Origin: an uncultured Eubacteriales bacterium
Lineage (GTDB): Bacteria; Bacillota; Clostridia; Oscillospirales; Acutalibacteraceae
DNA: 11,598 nt
Assembly: GCA_900319255.1 (NCBI GenBank)
Contig: ONNU01000229.1
Coordinates: 1 to 11,598, forward strand
Direction of reading: 5' to 3'
How positions within the stretch are numbered: position 1 is the stretch's first letter; each line of letters opens with the position of its first letter. Made by a program: the position numbers and the translations under genes. Under the pieces are notes generated by a model. The model saw only the letters and a program-made list of their open reading frames with translations, had not been told where the DNA came from and did no database searches. Below, in pieces: positions 6,239 to 11,598 of this stretch.

Positions 6239-7198
6239 TTATTTTATCAGCACCGAGCAAAGCCATGTGCCGAAGAAATTCAGATTGACATTTGATTTCA
6301 GAATATCCGAAGCCTTAGCGATATTATCCGCAAGCCTGTAAAGCTTTTTTTCTGAAAGGGATGCTACAGCGTTTTTTGCAGCCTCTGATGAAACCGGCAG
6401 ACCTGCCGATGCTCTGATACATTCCCCTGAAAGGCTTATCAGATTGCCCATGACCTCAGCAGCAAATTCACGGCTTGCAGAAAGGTTTCCCGTGAGCAGC
6501 AAAAGCTCATATTCCTTTCTTGCCGCAACAGCGTTCAGTATATCCTCAGCAAGGCGCACAGACTGTTCATCGCCGCTTTGTATGCTTCTTATAGCTTCGC
6601 CGATATTCCCGTCATAGAGGGCTGCCGCGTCAATAAGCTCCCCCCGTTCCTTTTCGGGGAACATTTTCTGCAGCACCGAAGCGGCTTCATCAGGTGACGG
6701 GGGATAGAGGGTATAGATCCTGGACCTTGACCTGACGGTCTGCAAAAGCATATTTGCGGAGCTGACGGTAAGCACGAATACCACATTGACAGGCGGTTCT
6801 TCAAGAATTTTCAGCAAGGCATTCTGAGCCGGCGGGAGCATCTTATCGCAGTCAAGGATAAGAAAGACCTTTTTCGGCGCTTCATTAGGCTTGATAAAAG
6901 CATCGGAACGGATCCTTCTGACATTCTCGATACTGAGAGCGCCGGACTGAGTGCCGTCAATGATATTGATATCGGGATGACACCTGTGAGAAGCCTTCAT
7001 ACATCCGGCGCATTCGCCGCAGGGCTTATTATCCTCCGCAAGACAAACGCAATATTCAGCTATGATATCAGCGAGGGTCTTTTTACCCGTACCCTTAGCG
7101 CCGTCGATAATAACAGCATGGGGAAAAGCCCCGCTGTCCATAGCGGCAGCAAGTTCATTTTTCACCGTATCGTTTCCAGCAAACTCATCAAGCTTCAT
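6239..7198 (-). CDS. holB: DNA polymerase III subunit delta prime (HolB)
   Basis: A 319-residue AAA+ subunit of the clamp loader, which opens the beta sliding clamp and loads it on DNA. It shows an intact P-loop G-A-K-G-T-G-K-K-T (33-41), a zinc module C-x9-C-x2-C-x2-C (Cys50, 60, 63, 66), a Walker B-like LILDCDKM (113-120) and NALLKILEEPP (126-136). RSRSR at 156-160 occupies the place of the SRC motif. The Walker B region has Asp-Cys-Asp instead of Asp-Glu-Ala, as expected if delta prime binds nucleotide poorly or does not hydrolyse it. A related DnaX (tau) is the main alternative, but the length, the degenerate Walker B and the adjacent ricT favour holB. The ATG at 7196-7198 has GAGG 7 nt upstream. 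It is the first gene of the probable holB-ricT operon. Confidence 0.9.
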   Translation of the reverse strand: MKLDEFAGNDTVKNELAAAMDSGAFPHAVIIDGAKGTGKKTLADIIAEYCVCLAEDNKPCGECAGCMKASHRCHPDINIIDGTQSGALSIENVRRIRSDAFIKPNEAPKKVFLILDCDKMLPPAQNALLKILEEPPVNVVFVLTVSSANMLLQTVRSRSRIYTLYPPSPDEAASVLQKMFPEKERGELIDAAALYDGNIGEAIRSIQSGDEQSVRLAEDILNAVAARKEYELLLLTGNLSASREFAAEVMGNLISLSGECIRASAGLPVSSEAAKNAVASLSEKKLYRLADNIAKASDILKSNVNLNFFGTWLCSVLIK

Positions 7199-7265
7199 AA
7201 TCCGACCTCATTAAAAGCAGCGCAAAAAAAGCAGCCGCACTGACAATAAAATATCTCCAATTGCT

Positions 7266-7294
7266 ATTATATACTATTTTTCATTCCGATGCAA
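7266..7294 (-). promoter_or_regulatory. Promoter of the holB-ricT operon
   Basis: On the minus strand, -35 TTGCAT (7289-7294) and -10 TATAAT (7266-7271) are separated by 17 bp. The predicted start is near 7259, giving a leader of about 60 nt. The -35 is followed upstream, after a single base, by an 18-bp GC-rich palindrome. Confidence 0.8.
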
Positions 7295-7295
7295 G

Positions 7296-7313
7296 AGCGC
7301 CGGCGCCGGCGCT
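7296..7313. promoter_or_regulatory. 18-bp perfect palindrome next to the holB promoter
   Basis: AGCGCCGGCGCCGGCGCT equals its own reverse complement and sits 1 bp upstream of the holB -35 box in otherwise AT-rich DNA. It may be an operator, a methylation or restriction target, or part of a palindromic repeat family. The sequence gives no direct evidence of function. Confidence 0.4.
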
Positions 7314-7445
7314 GGTTCGTGTAAAATAATTCTGGGAGTTTTCGTAGAATCCGGCTGAGGATAATTCCACTTCCCCCTTACAATCGAACTATAACACGCG
7401 AGAGCGAAAGTAAAGCATTGTCAGACCTACCCCGCGATTTTGGGT

Positions 7446-7461
7446 GCAGCGTCGACGCTGC
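7446..7461. promoter_or_regulatory. 16-bp perfect palindrome next to the smr promoter
   Basis: GCAGCGTCGACGCTGC is a perfect palindrome ending 13 bp upstream of the TTGACA box at 7475. It mirrors the arrangement at the divergent holB promoter. The two palindromes differ in sequence, so one shared regulator is not implied. Between them (7314-7445) I see no gene or other clear signal. Confidence 0.4.
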
Positions 7462-7474
7462 CGCTGCCGGTGTG

Positions 7475-7503
7475 TTGACAATGTTTGCGGGTCTTGCTAT
7501 TAT
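7475..7503 (+). promoter_or_regulatory. Sigma-A-type promoter of the Smr-domain gene
   Basis: TTGACA (7475-7480) matches the -35 consensus perfectly. It is followed after 17 bp by TATTAT (7498-7503). Transcription should start near 7510, about 30 nt before the ATG. This rules out the longer in-frame start at 7444, which lies upstream of the promoter. Confidence 0.85.
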
Positions 7504-7539
7504 ATGAAGCAGCTCAGATATGAAACGGAGGTTTATGCA

Positions 7540-7782
7540 ATGGGATATTTTGAGGAGCTGGATCTTCATGGGCATACGGCTGCAAGCGCAAAGCAGAAGC
7601 TTGATGAAACTATGAAAAATCTTCCCCGGGATACCAGAGAGCTGACTGTTGTGCATGGTTACAGAGGGGGCACGGCTTTGCTTGAGCTTGTCAGAAGATA
7701 TAAGCATCCGAAAATCGAAAGGAAAATACTCGGGCTGAATAAAGGCTCAACAATTTTTGTTATCAGAAGGCAGACGAAATGA
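7540..7782 (+). CDS. Stand-alone Smr-domain protein
   Basis: An 80-residue protein that is almost entirely one Smr domain, the domain also found at the C-terminus of MutS2, where it has nuclease or nucleic-acid-binding activity. Visible motifs are LDLHG (7-11), VHGYRGGTAL (38-47), KHPKIERKILGLNKG (about 55-69) and a final IFVIRR strand. Small single-domain relatives with the HGY-x-GGTAL variant are common in Clostridia; their substrate is not established. GGAGG (7527-7531) lies 8 nt before the chosen ATG. An upstream start at 7444 would add a Cys/Arg-rich stretch unlike the family and lies before the promoter. The gene is monocistronic and divergent from holB, followed by a terminator after 14 bp. 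It could act in RNA or DNA turnover, but this is inference. Confidence 0.88.
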   Translation: MGYFEELDLHGHTAASAKQKLDETMKNLPRDTRELTVVHGYRGGTALLELVRRYKHPKIERKILGLNKGSTIFVIRRQTK

Positions 7783-7796
7783 CAGGACAGAAAAAG

Positions 7797-7834
7797 AATA
7801 AAGCCGGTGAATTGTTGGGTTCACCGGCTTTATT
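7797..7834 (+). terminator. Bidirectional hairpin terminator between smr and the GH13 gene
   Basis: AATAAAGCCGGTGAA (7797-7811) and TTCACCGGCTTTATT (7820-7834) form a perfect 15-bp stem around 8 nt. The A and T bases flanking the GC core give U-rich ends in both directions, and the minus strand continues into TCTTTTTCT. It lies 14 bp after the smr stop and 38 bp after the convergent GH13 stop, so it can serve both genes. Confidence 0.88.
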
Positions 7835-7872
7835 ATCATGTTTTCAGCATATGTACAGATCTGCCGAAGGAT

Positions 7873-9423
7873 TTATTTTAATTTAAGAAGCGCAATTGTC
7901 TGGGGCTGCATGATAATATAGCTGCCCTTCTTTTCCCAGCTGCCGATCTCAAATTCTGTTTCGCAGTCGAAAGCAAAGGGAGCGCTCTGCTCTTTGTCTG
8001 TGGGATTTACAGCGATGATGAACTGACCTCTTTTGAATATGAAGGGATATTTTTCCTTCACTGCGTAAATGACCTCAAAATCGCCGTCAGACTGCAGATC
8101 GGGATTTGCATGACGTATCGCGATGACCTTTTTCAGGGTGTTCAGTATGGAGTCGGGATCCTTCTGAGCAGCCTCGACTGTCACAGCGTTTTCGCTTGTG
8201 TCAACGGGAAGATAAAGCTTTTCGGCAGGCGCAGCTGAGAAGCCGTGATTTGCGGTGTTGTCCCACTGCATAGGGGTTCTTGTACCGGTTCTTGAGAAGC
8301 CGCCCTCCTTGCTTGTAAGACCCTCCATATAGCTCATACCGATCTCATCGCCGTAATAGAGGAAGGGAACGCCGGGCATCATGAAAACGAATGAATATGC
8401 GATCTTTGCTTCAAGGGGAGAGAAAAGCTTTGTCATTCTGGGAGTATCGTGATTGCAGGTGATAAAGCTGATATAGCCCTTGCCCTTTGTGCCCCCCAGA
8501 TCATCAAGATATTCGTCAAGGAATTTTGTGATATCGCCCTTTTCGTTCTTGCCGAAAACAGCCTTGCATTCACCGGTTTTCCAGTTCTGGTCACGGAAAA
8601 GAATACGGTAGCCGTTTGTATCATGGTCAAGGTAAAAATCACTGTGGAAGCCTGCGCCGATAGACACCTTCGGATTGCACCATTCGGAAATGATAGCTGC
8701 CTCGGGATATTCCTTGTCCAGCATAGCTCTGACGTTTTTCCAGACCTTGCAGGTTTCGGGCTTGTCGCCGTCCTCGTTTTTTACAAGAGAATCAGCCATA
8801 TCAACACGGAAGCCGTCGCAACCCATATCAAGCCAGAAACGCATGATATCCTTGAGCGCCTCGACAGTAGCCTGACAATCCGGATGGGAGGGAGACTTCT
8901 GCCATGAGGGGTGGGTGATATTATTGAAGCCGTAATTAAGAGCGGGCTGAGAGCTGAAATAATTGACCAGATAGTTTCCGTCACGGTCAGTTATACCGCA
9001 AAGAAGCCTGTACTGCGGCGGAGCCTCCCAAACACAGTCCGTCCAGATATATCTTCCGCTGAATTCATTTTTTTCGGGCAATTTACTTTTAAGGAACCAT
9101 TCGTTCTGGTCAGAGGTATGACCTGGAACGAGATCCAGGAGGATCCTTATTCCCTTTTCGTGGGCGATCTCAAAGAGCTTTTTCAGGTCGTCATTGGTTC
9201 CGTAACGCTCTGCCACCTTATAATAATCCCTTACATCATAGCCTGCATCCATAAAGGGCGAGTCATAGACAGGATTCAGCCATATCGCATTACATCCAAG
9301 CTCCCTGACATAATCGAGCCTGGAAATAATACCATTGATATCGCCGATACCGTCACCGTTGCTGTCACAGAAAGTCTGTGGGTAGATCTCATAAAAAACT
9401 GCATCTTTTAACCATTCCGGCAT
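7873..9423 (-). CDS. GH13 alpha-glucosidase/alpha-amylase family enzyme
   Basis: A 516-residue glycoside hydrolase family 13 enzyme without a signal peptide, so it should act in the cytoplasm on imported alpha-glucan oligosaccharides. All catalytic elements are visible: nucleophile Asp208 in GFRVD, acid/base Glu247 in ISEWCNP and transition-state Asp326 in CNHDTPR. Region I is DLVPGH (97-102), with Pro-Gly where many relatives have Val-Asn. A calcium-binding-type loop DSNGDGIGD is at 20-28, and FLYYGDEIGM and TRTPMQW (381-387) resemble oligo-1,6-glucosidases and alpha-glucosidases. The C-terminal 110 residues fit the usual beta domain. Length matches intracellular GH13 enzymes. Exact specificity (alpha-1,4, alpha-1,6 or transglycosylation) cannot be read from sequence. 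GGAGG lies 8 nt upstream of the ATG. No transporter or regulator gene adjoins it; it is transcribed alone from 9457-9485. Confidence 0.9.
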   Translation of the reverse strand: MPEWLKDAVFYEIYPQTFCDSNGDGIGDINGIISRLDYVRELGCNAIWLNPVYDSPFMDAGYDVRDYYKVAERYGTNDDLKKLFEIAHEKGIRILLDLVPGHTSDQNEWFLKSKLPEKNEFSGRYIWTDCVWEAPPQYRLLCGITDRDGNYLVNYFSSQPALNYGFNNITHPSWQKSPSHPDCQATVEALKDIMRFWLDMGCDGFRVDMADSLVKNEDGDKPETCKVWKNVRAMLDKEYPEAAIISEWCNPKVSIGAGFHSDFYLDHDTNGYRILFRDQNWKTGECKAVFGKNEKGDITKFLDEYLDDLGGTKGKGYISFITCNHDTPRMTKLFSPLEAKIAYSFVFMMPGVPFLYYGDEIGMSYMEGLTSKEGGFSRTGTRTPMQWDNTANHGFSAAPAEKLYLPVDTSENAVTVEAAQKDPDSILNTLKKVIAIRHANPDLQSDGDFEVIYAVKEKYPFIFKRGQFIIAVNPTDKEQSAPFAFDCETEFEIGSWEKKGSYIIMQPQTIALLKLK

Positions 9424-9456
9424 AACAATAACCTCCGATTCGGATAATTTTTATTT

Positions 9457-9485
9457 ATTATACCATATTTTTTCTTCTAATTCAA
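9457..9485 (-). promoter_or_regulatory. Promoter of the GH13 gene
   Basis: On the minus strand, TTGAAT (9480-9485) and TATAAT (9457-9462) are 17 bp apart, with an extended -10 (TGG directly before TATAAT). The leader is about 25 nt, containing the GGAGG site at 9432-9436. I saw no catabolite-response-like operator. Confidence 0.8.
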
Positions 9486-9529
9486 TTTTTAGTTTATAGA
9501 TATTAGTTTAAAGTTTTATAGTTGCTGGT

Positions 9530-9600
9530 GATTAGTAAAATCTGGAATCTGGAATTGAATGGAATCAGGAATGAGGAATGAGGAATTTATTCTGGAATGG
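9530..9600 (+). repeat. Heptad array A3 (GGAAT type)
   Basis: GGAAT begins at 9544, 9551, 9561, 9568, 9575, 9582 and 9594, mostly in steps of 7 bp. GATTAGT (9530-9536) precedes it in the same register. It has the same orientation as array A4 beyond the symporter gene. Confidence 0.8.
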
Positions 9601-9800
9601 AGATTGTACAAAAATCAGAGCTTACTGATAGTACCTCTCCGTCACGGCGTGCCGCTGTGCCACCAGCTCTGCACAAGTTCCGCCATGGGGTCGCTTCACT
9701 CTTAGGGCATCACTTATTCCCTTTCAGGGAAGGCTTTTGGATTCATGAAAGCTTGACAGCCCCCTGAAAGGGCGAGACTGGAAAACCGTACGCGTAGCGT
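9601..9800. repeat. Decayed composite palindromic repeat region
   Basis: This gene-free stretch follows array A3. CCTCTCCGTCACGGCGTGCC (9635-9654) resembles the palindromic repeat at the right edge of the window. CCCTTTCAGGG (9719-9729) and CCCTGAAAGGG (9762-9772) are perfect inverted repeats with a 32-bp spacer. ACGCGTAGCGT follows near 9789. The rest, up to the symporter stop at 9981, is purine-rich on the + strand (about 9830-9920). I see no gene or obvious terminator in it. Confidence 0.5.
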
Positions 9801-9980
9801 GTGGTGGATGGAGTATTATTCTAAAGTTGATGATAATGATAGCTGCGGTGAAGAGAAAGGGAAAATGCAGGGTGCAGAAGAGGGGATAAGGAAAGGGAAT
9901 TTCAAAAGGGGGAAACTCAAGGGGTAACGCTCCATATGGTTTCCGCCTTATGTCATTGATGATGCTGCGCATACGATGGT

Positions 9981-11363
9981 TCAAAACAATTTCCGGAATG
10001 ATCTGCGCTTAGTTCCTGCCGGAGATATTGTGCGAAGCTTTTTACATTCCTCATCAGTTTTTCTGTAAAGCAGTATCAGCGCAATGATATTGGGAATAGC
10101 CATCAGACCGTTCAGAGTGTCGGAAATGTCCCATACAAGGGATATCCCCAGAACACAGCCAACATAGGTCATGCAGACATAAATTCCCCGGTACAGCCTG
10201 ATATATCGTCCGCCAGTGAGATATTCAAGCCCCTTTTCTCCGAAATAACACCATGATATCAGCGTGGCAAATGCAAAAAGCACGATGGAAACTGAAATGA
10301 AAATCCTTCCGGCTCCGCCAAGAACATTTTCAAAGGCAGCTGTGCTAAGGGCGATACCGTCGGCGCAGCTGAGATCAGGAGCGGCAGTGAGTATGCAAAG
10401 GGACATCAGGGTACACATTACGATGGTATCAATAAAGACCTGAAAAATCCCCCACATACCCTGCCTGCAAGGGTCCTCGGTATCCGCAGCGGAATGTATT
10501 ATCGGCGAGCTGCCAAGCCCGGCTTCATTGGAAAAAACGCCCCTTGAAATACCGTATTTTACAGCCCTCGCCATACCGTAGCCCATTATCCCGCCGGCAG
10601 AAGCTTTCACATCAAAAGCTTCCGTAAATATTCGTGAAAAGGCAGGGGGCACTCTGCTTATATCGTGAAAAATAACAATCAGCGCAGCAATGATATACAG
10701 CGCAGTCATCACCGGAACAAGCTTTTCCGTAAGCGCAGAAATTCTCGATATGCCCCCGAAAATAATCAGCCCGGTCACAGCAGAAAGTACAGCTCCGCAT
10801 ATCACCGGAGGAATACCGAAGCTGAGCCTGAGCGCCCCTGCAACAGAATTAGCCTGCGTCATATTTCCCATCCCGAGAGAGACCAGAACACACAAAACCG
10901 CAAAGCATACAGCGCCCCATCTGCATCCAAGCCCTTTTTCTATGTAATACATAGGACCGCCGACGTAGCTGCCGTTTTTTACTTCCCTGTACCTGATACC
11001 TAAAACGATCTCTGCAAAGCTGGTTGCCATACCGAAAAATGCAGCGACCCACATCCAGAAAACAGCCCCCGCACCCCCAAGCGCCATAGCCCCGGCAACA
11101 CCCACGATATTCCCCGTACCGATAGCCCCCGCAAGCGCTGTTGACATAGCCCGGAAAGGGGAGATCATACCGTTTTTGCCCTTATTGCTTTTATTACGGA
11201 AAACAGATAAAATAGTTTCGCTCCACCATACAGGAAAATGCCGCACCTGAAAAAAGCCTGTTCTGACCGAATAGAAAACCCCGATCCCAAGCATAGCGCA
11301 AAGCATCACAGGTCCCCAGACTATCCCATTAATAAAATGATTTATTCCCTCAATACCTTCCAT
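9981..11363 (-). CDS. AGCS-family sodium:alanine/glycine symporter
   Basis: A 460-residue integral membrane protein of the alanine-or-glycine:cation symporter family (TC 2.A.25), driving amino-acid uptake with sodium or protons. Family signatures are present: GAIGTGNIVGVA (79-90), GGPMYYIEKGLG (135-146), the block from GISRGVFSNEAGLGSSPIIH (271-290) into SAADTEDP, QGMWGIFQVFIDT (301-313) and SWCYFGEKGLEYL (370-382). About ten or eleven hydrophobic segments span the chain, ending in a basic cytoplasmic tail. Length is normal for the family. Substrate is uncertain: most characterised members take alanine or glycine, while Bacillus AlsT has been linked to glutamine. The only ribosome binding site candidate is the imperfect GGGGTGG, 4 nt upstream. 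The gene stands alone, with no convincing promoter or riboswitch in the 235 bp upstream, and heptad arrays lie on both sides. Confidence 0.93.
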   Translation of the reverse strand: MEGIEGINHFINGIVWGPVMLCAMLGIGVFYSVRTGFFQVRHFPVWWSETILSVFRNKSNKGKNGMISPFRAMSTALAGAIGTGNIVGVAGAMALGGAGAVFWMWVAAFFGMATSFAEIVLGIRYREVKNGSYVGGPMYYIEKGLGCRWGAVCFAVLCVLVSLGMGNMTQANSVAGALRLSFGIPPVICGAVLSAVTGLIIFGGISRISALTEKLVPVMTALYIIAALIVIFHDISRVPPAFSRIFTEAFDVKASAGGIMGYGMARAVKYGISRGVFSNEAGLGSSPIIHSAADTEDPCRQGMWGIFQVFIDTIVMCTLMSLCILTAAPDLSCADGIALSTAAFENVLGGAGRIFISVSIVLFAFATLISWCYFGEKGLEYLTGGRYIRLYRGIYVCMTYVGCVLGISLVWDISDTLNGLMAIPNIIALILLYRKTDEECKKLRTISPAGTKRRSFRKLF

Positions 11364-11483
11364 AACACCACCCCAGAAACATACTATGCATCATTTTGCA
11401 GAGCTATGAAAAAATTTTAAGCTTTCACTGAAATTCACATCCCGCTCCTGTTTGATTTTTCATCTCTGCATCTATTGAAATTA

Positions 11484-11532
11484 GGAATTTGGAATTTGGA
11501 AAGTGGAATTTGGAATGAGGAATTAGGAATGC
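11484..11532 (+). repeat. Heptad array A4, seven words in perfect register
   Basis: GGAA occurs at 11484, 11491, 11498, 11505, 11512, 11519 and 11526, exactly every 7 bp, with a variable last three bases (TTT, TTT, AGT, TTT, TGA, TTA, TGC). The string GGAATTTGGAAAGTGGAATT is shared with array A1 near 4725. The stretch 11364-11483 between the symporter start and this array shows nothing I can name. Confidence 0.88.
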
Positions 11533-11560
11533 AGACCGTGCCAAAAGTCATAGAGTTTAA

Positions 11561-11598
11561 CCCCTCCGCCCCTGCGGGGCACCTCCCCTAAAGGGGAG
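11561..11598. repeat. Palindromic repeat truncated by the window edge
   Basis: GCCCC-tgc-GGGGC (11568-11580) is followed by CTCCCCT-aa-AGGGGAG (11583-11598), two adjacent hairpins. Such paired C-rich/G-rich hairpins are a common dispersed intergenic repeat type in gut Clostridia. The element probably continues beyond the window. Confidence 0.65.

Noticed and set aside
7444..7539. Longer N-terminus for the Smr protein (Cys/Arg-rich)
   Set aside because: It lies upstream of or over the TTGACA/TATTAT promoter and reads through a palindrome; GGAGG fits the ATG at 7540.
8449..9411. Plus-strand open frames of 152 and 166 codons inside the GH13 gene
   Set aside because: They are opposite-strand shadows of a clear GH13 enzyme with all catalytic motifs; no independent start signals.
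9724..9984. Minus-strand 86-codon frame downstream of the symporter
   Set aside because: No ribosome binding site, Pro/Phe-rich low-complexity translation, and it covers the CCCTTTCAGGG inverted repeat.
11364..11483. Glycine riboswitch upstream of the AGCS symporter
   Set aside because: Such riboswitches often precede this family, but I could not find the conserved aptamer core or a terminator hairpin before the start codon.

Overview
The window looks like a chromosomal segment from a low-to-mid GC Clostridia member, most like the Ruminococcus group of the Oscillospiraceae. The evidence is GGAGG-type ribosome binding sites, sigma-A-like promoters, a holB-ricT (yaaT) gene pair as in Bacillota, an exported protein made of InlB-B/Big2/Ig-like modules, and intergenic DNA full of 7-bp-period GGAA arrays and small GC-rich palindromes. 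The genus is an inference from overall style, not from a marker gene.

Layout. 1-4552 (+): a strong promoter (35-63) drives one gene for a secreted 1472-residue protein. It has a signal peptide, three InlB-B-like units, two copies of an unrecognised ~170-residue module, three more InlB-B-like units, a Big2 domain and four tandem Ig-like repeats. 4553-5320: 0.77 kb without a gene, holding a perfect 16-bp-stem hairpin, inverted heptad arrays, a diverged direct repeat with a preserved hairpin, two further palindromes and a terminator. 5321-7198 (-): ricT and holB, one probable operon with its promoter at 7266-7294. 7540-7782 (+): a stand-alone Smr-domain protein with its own promoter. 7797-7834: a hairpin terminator that can serve both flanking genes. 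7873-9423 (-): an intracellular GH13 alpha-glucosidase/amylase-family enzyme. 9424-9980: a repeat-rich gene-free stretch. 9981-11363 (-): an AGCS-family sodium:amino-acid symporter. 11364-11598: another heptad array and a palindromic repeat cut by the window edge.

Functionally this is mostly housekeeping plus one surface or secreted protein. HolB belongs to the DNA polymerase III clamp loader, RicT to the RNase Y accessory complex. The GH13 enzyme probably processes imported alpha-glucan oligosaccharides, and the symporter probably imports alanine or glycine. Nothing ties these genes into one pathway.

I see no defence system, prophage, IS element, CRISPR, tRNA or rRNA. The most unusual content is (a) the nested internal duplications of the secreted protein, including its unassigned module, and (b) the intergenic architecture: 7-bp-register arrays recurring in three intergenic regions. 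In one region they form inverted ends of a ~0.55 kb noncoding unit. Around the symporter gene they sit as direct copies followed by related palindromic sequence.
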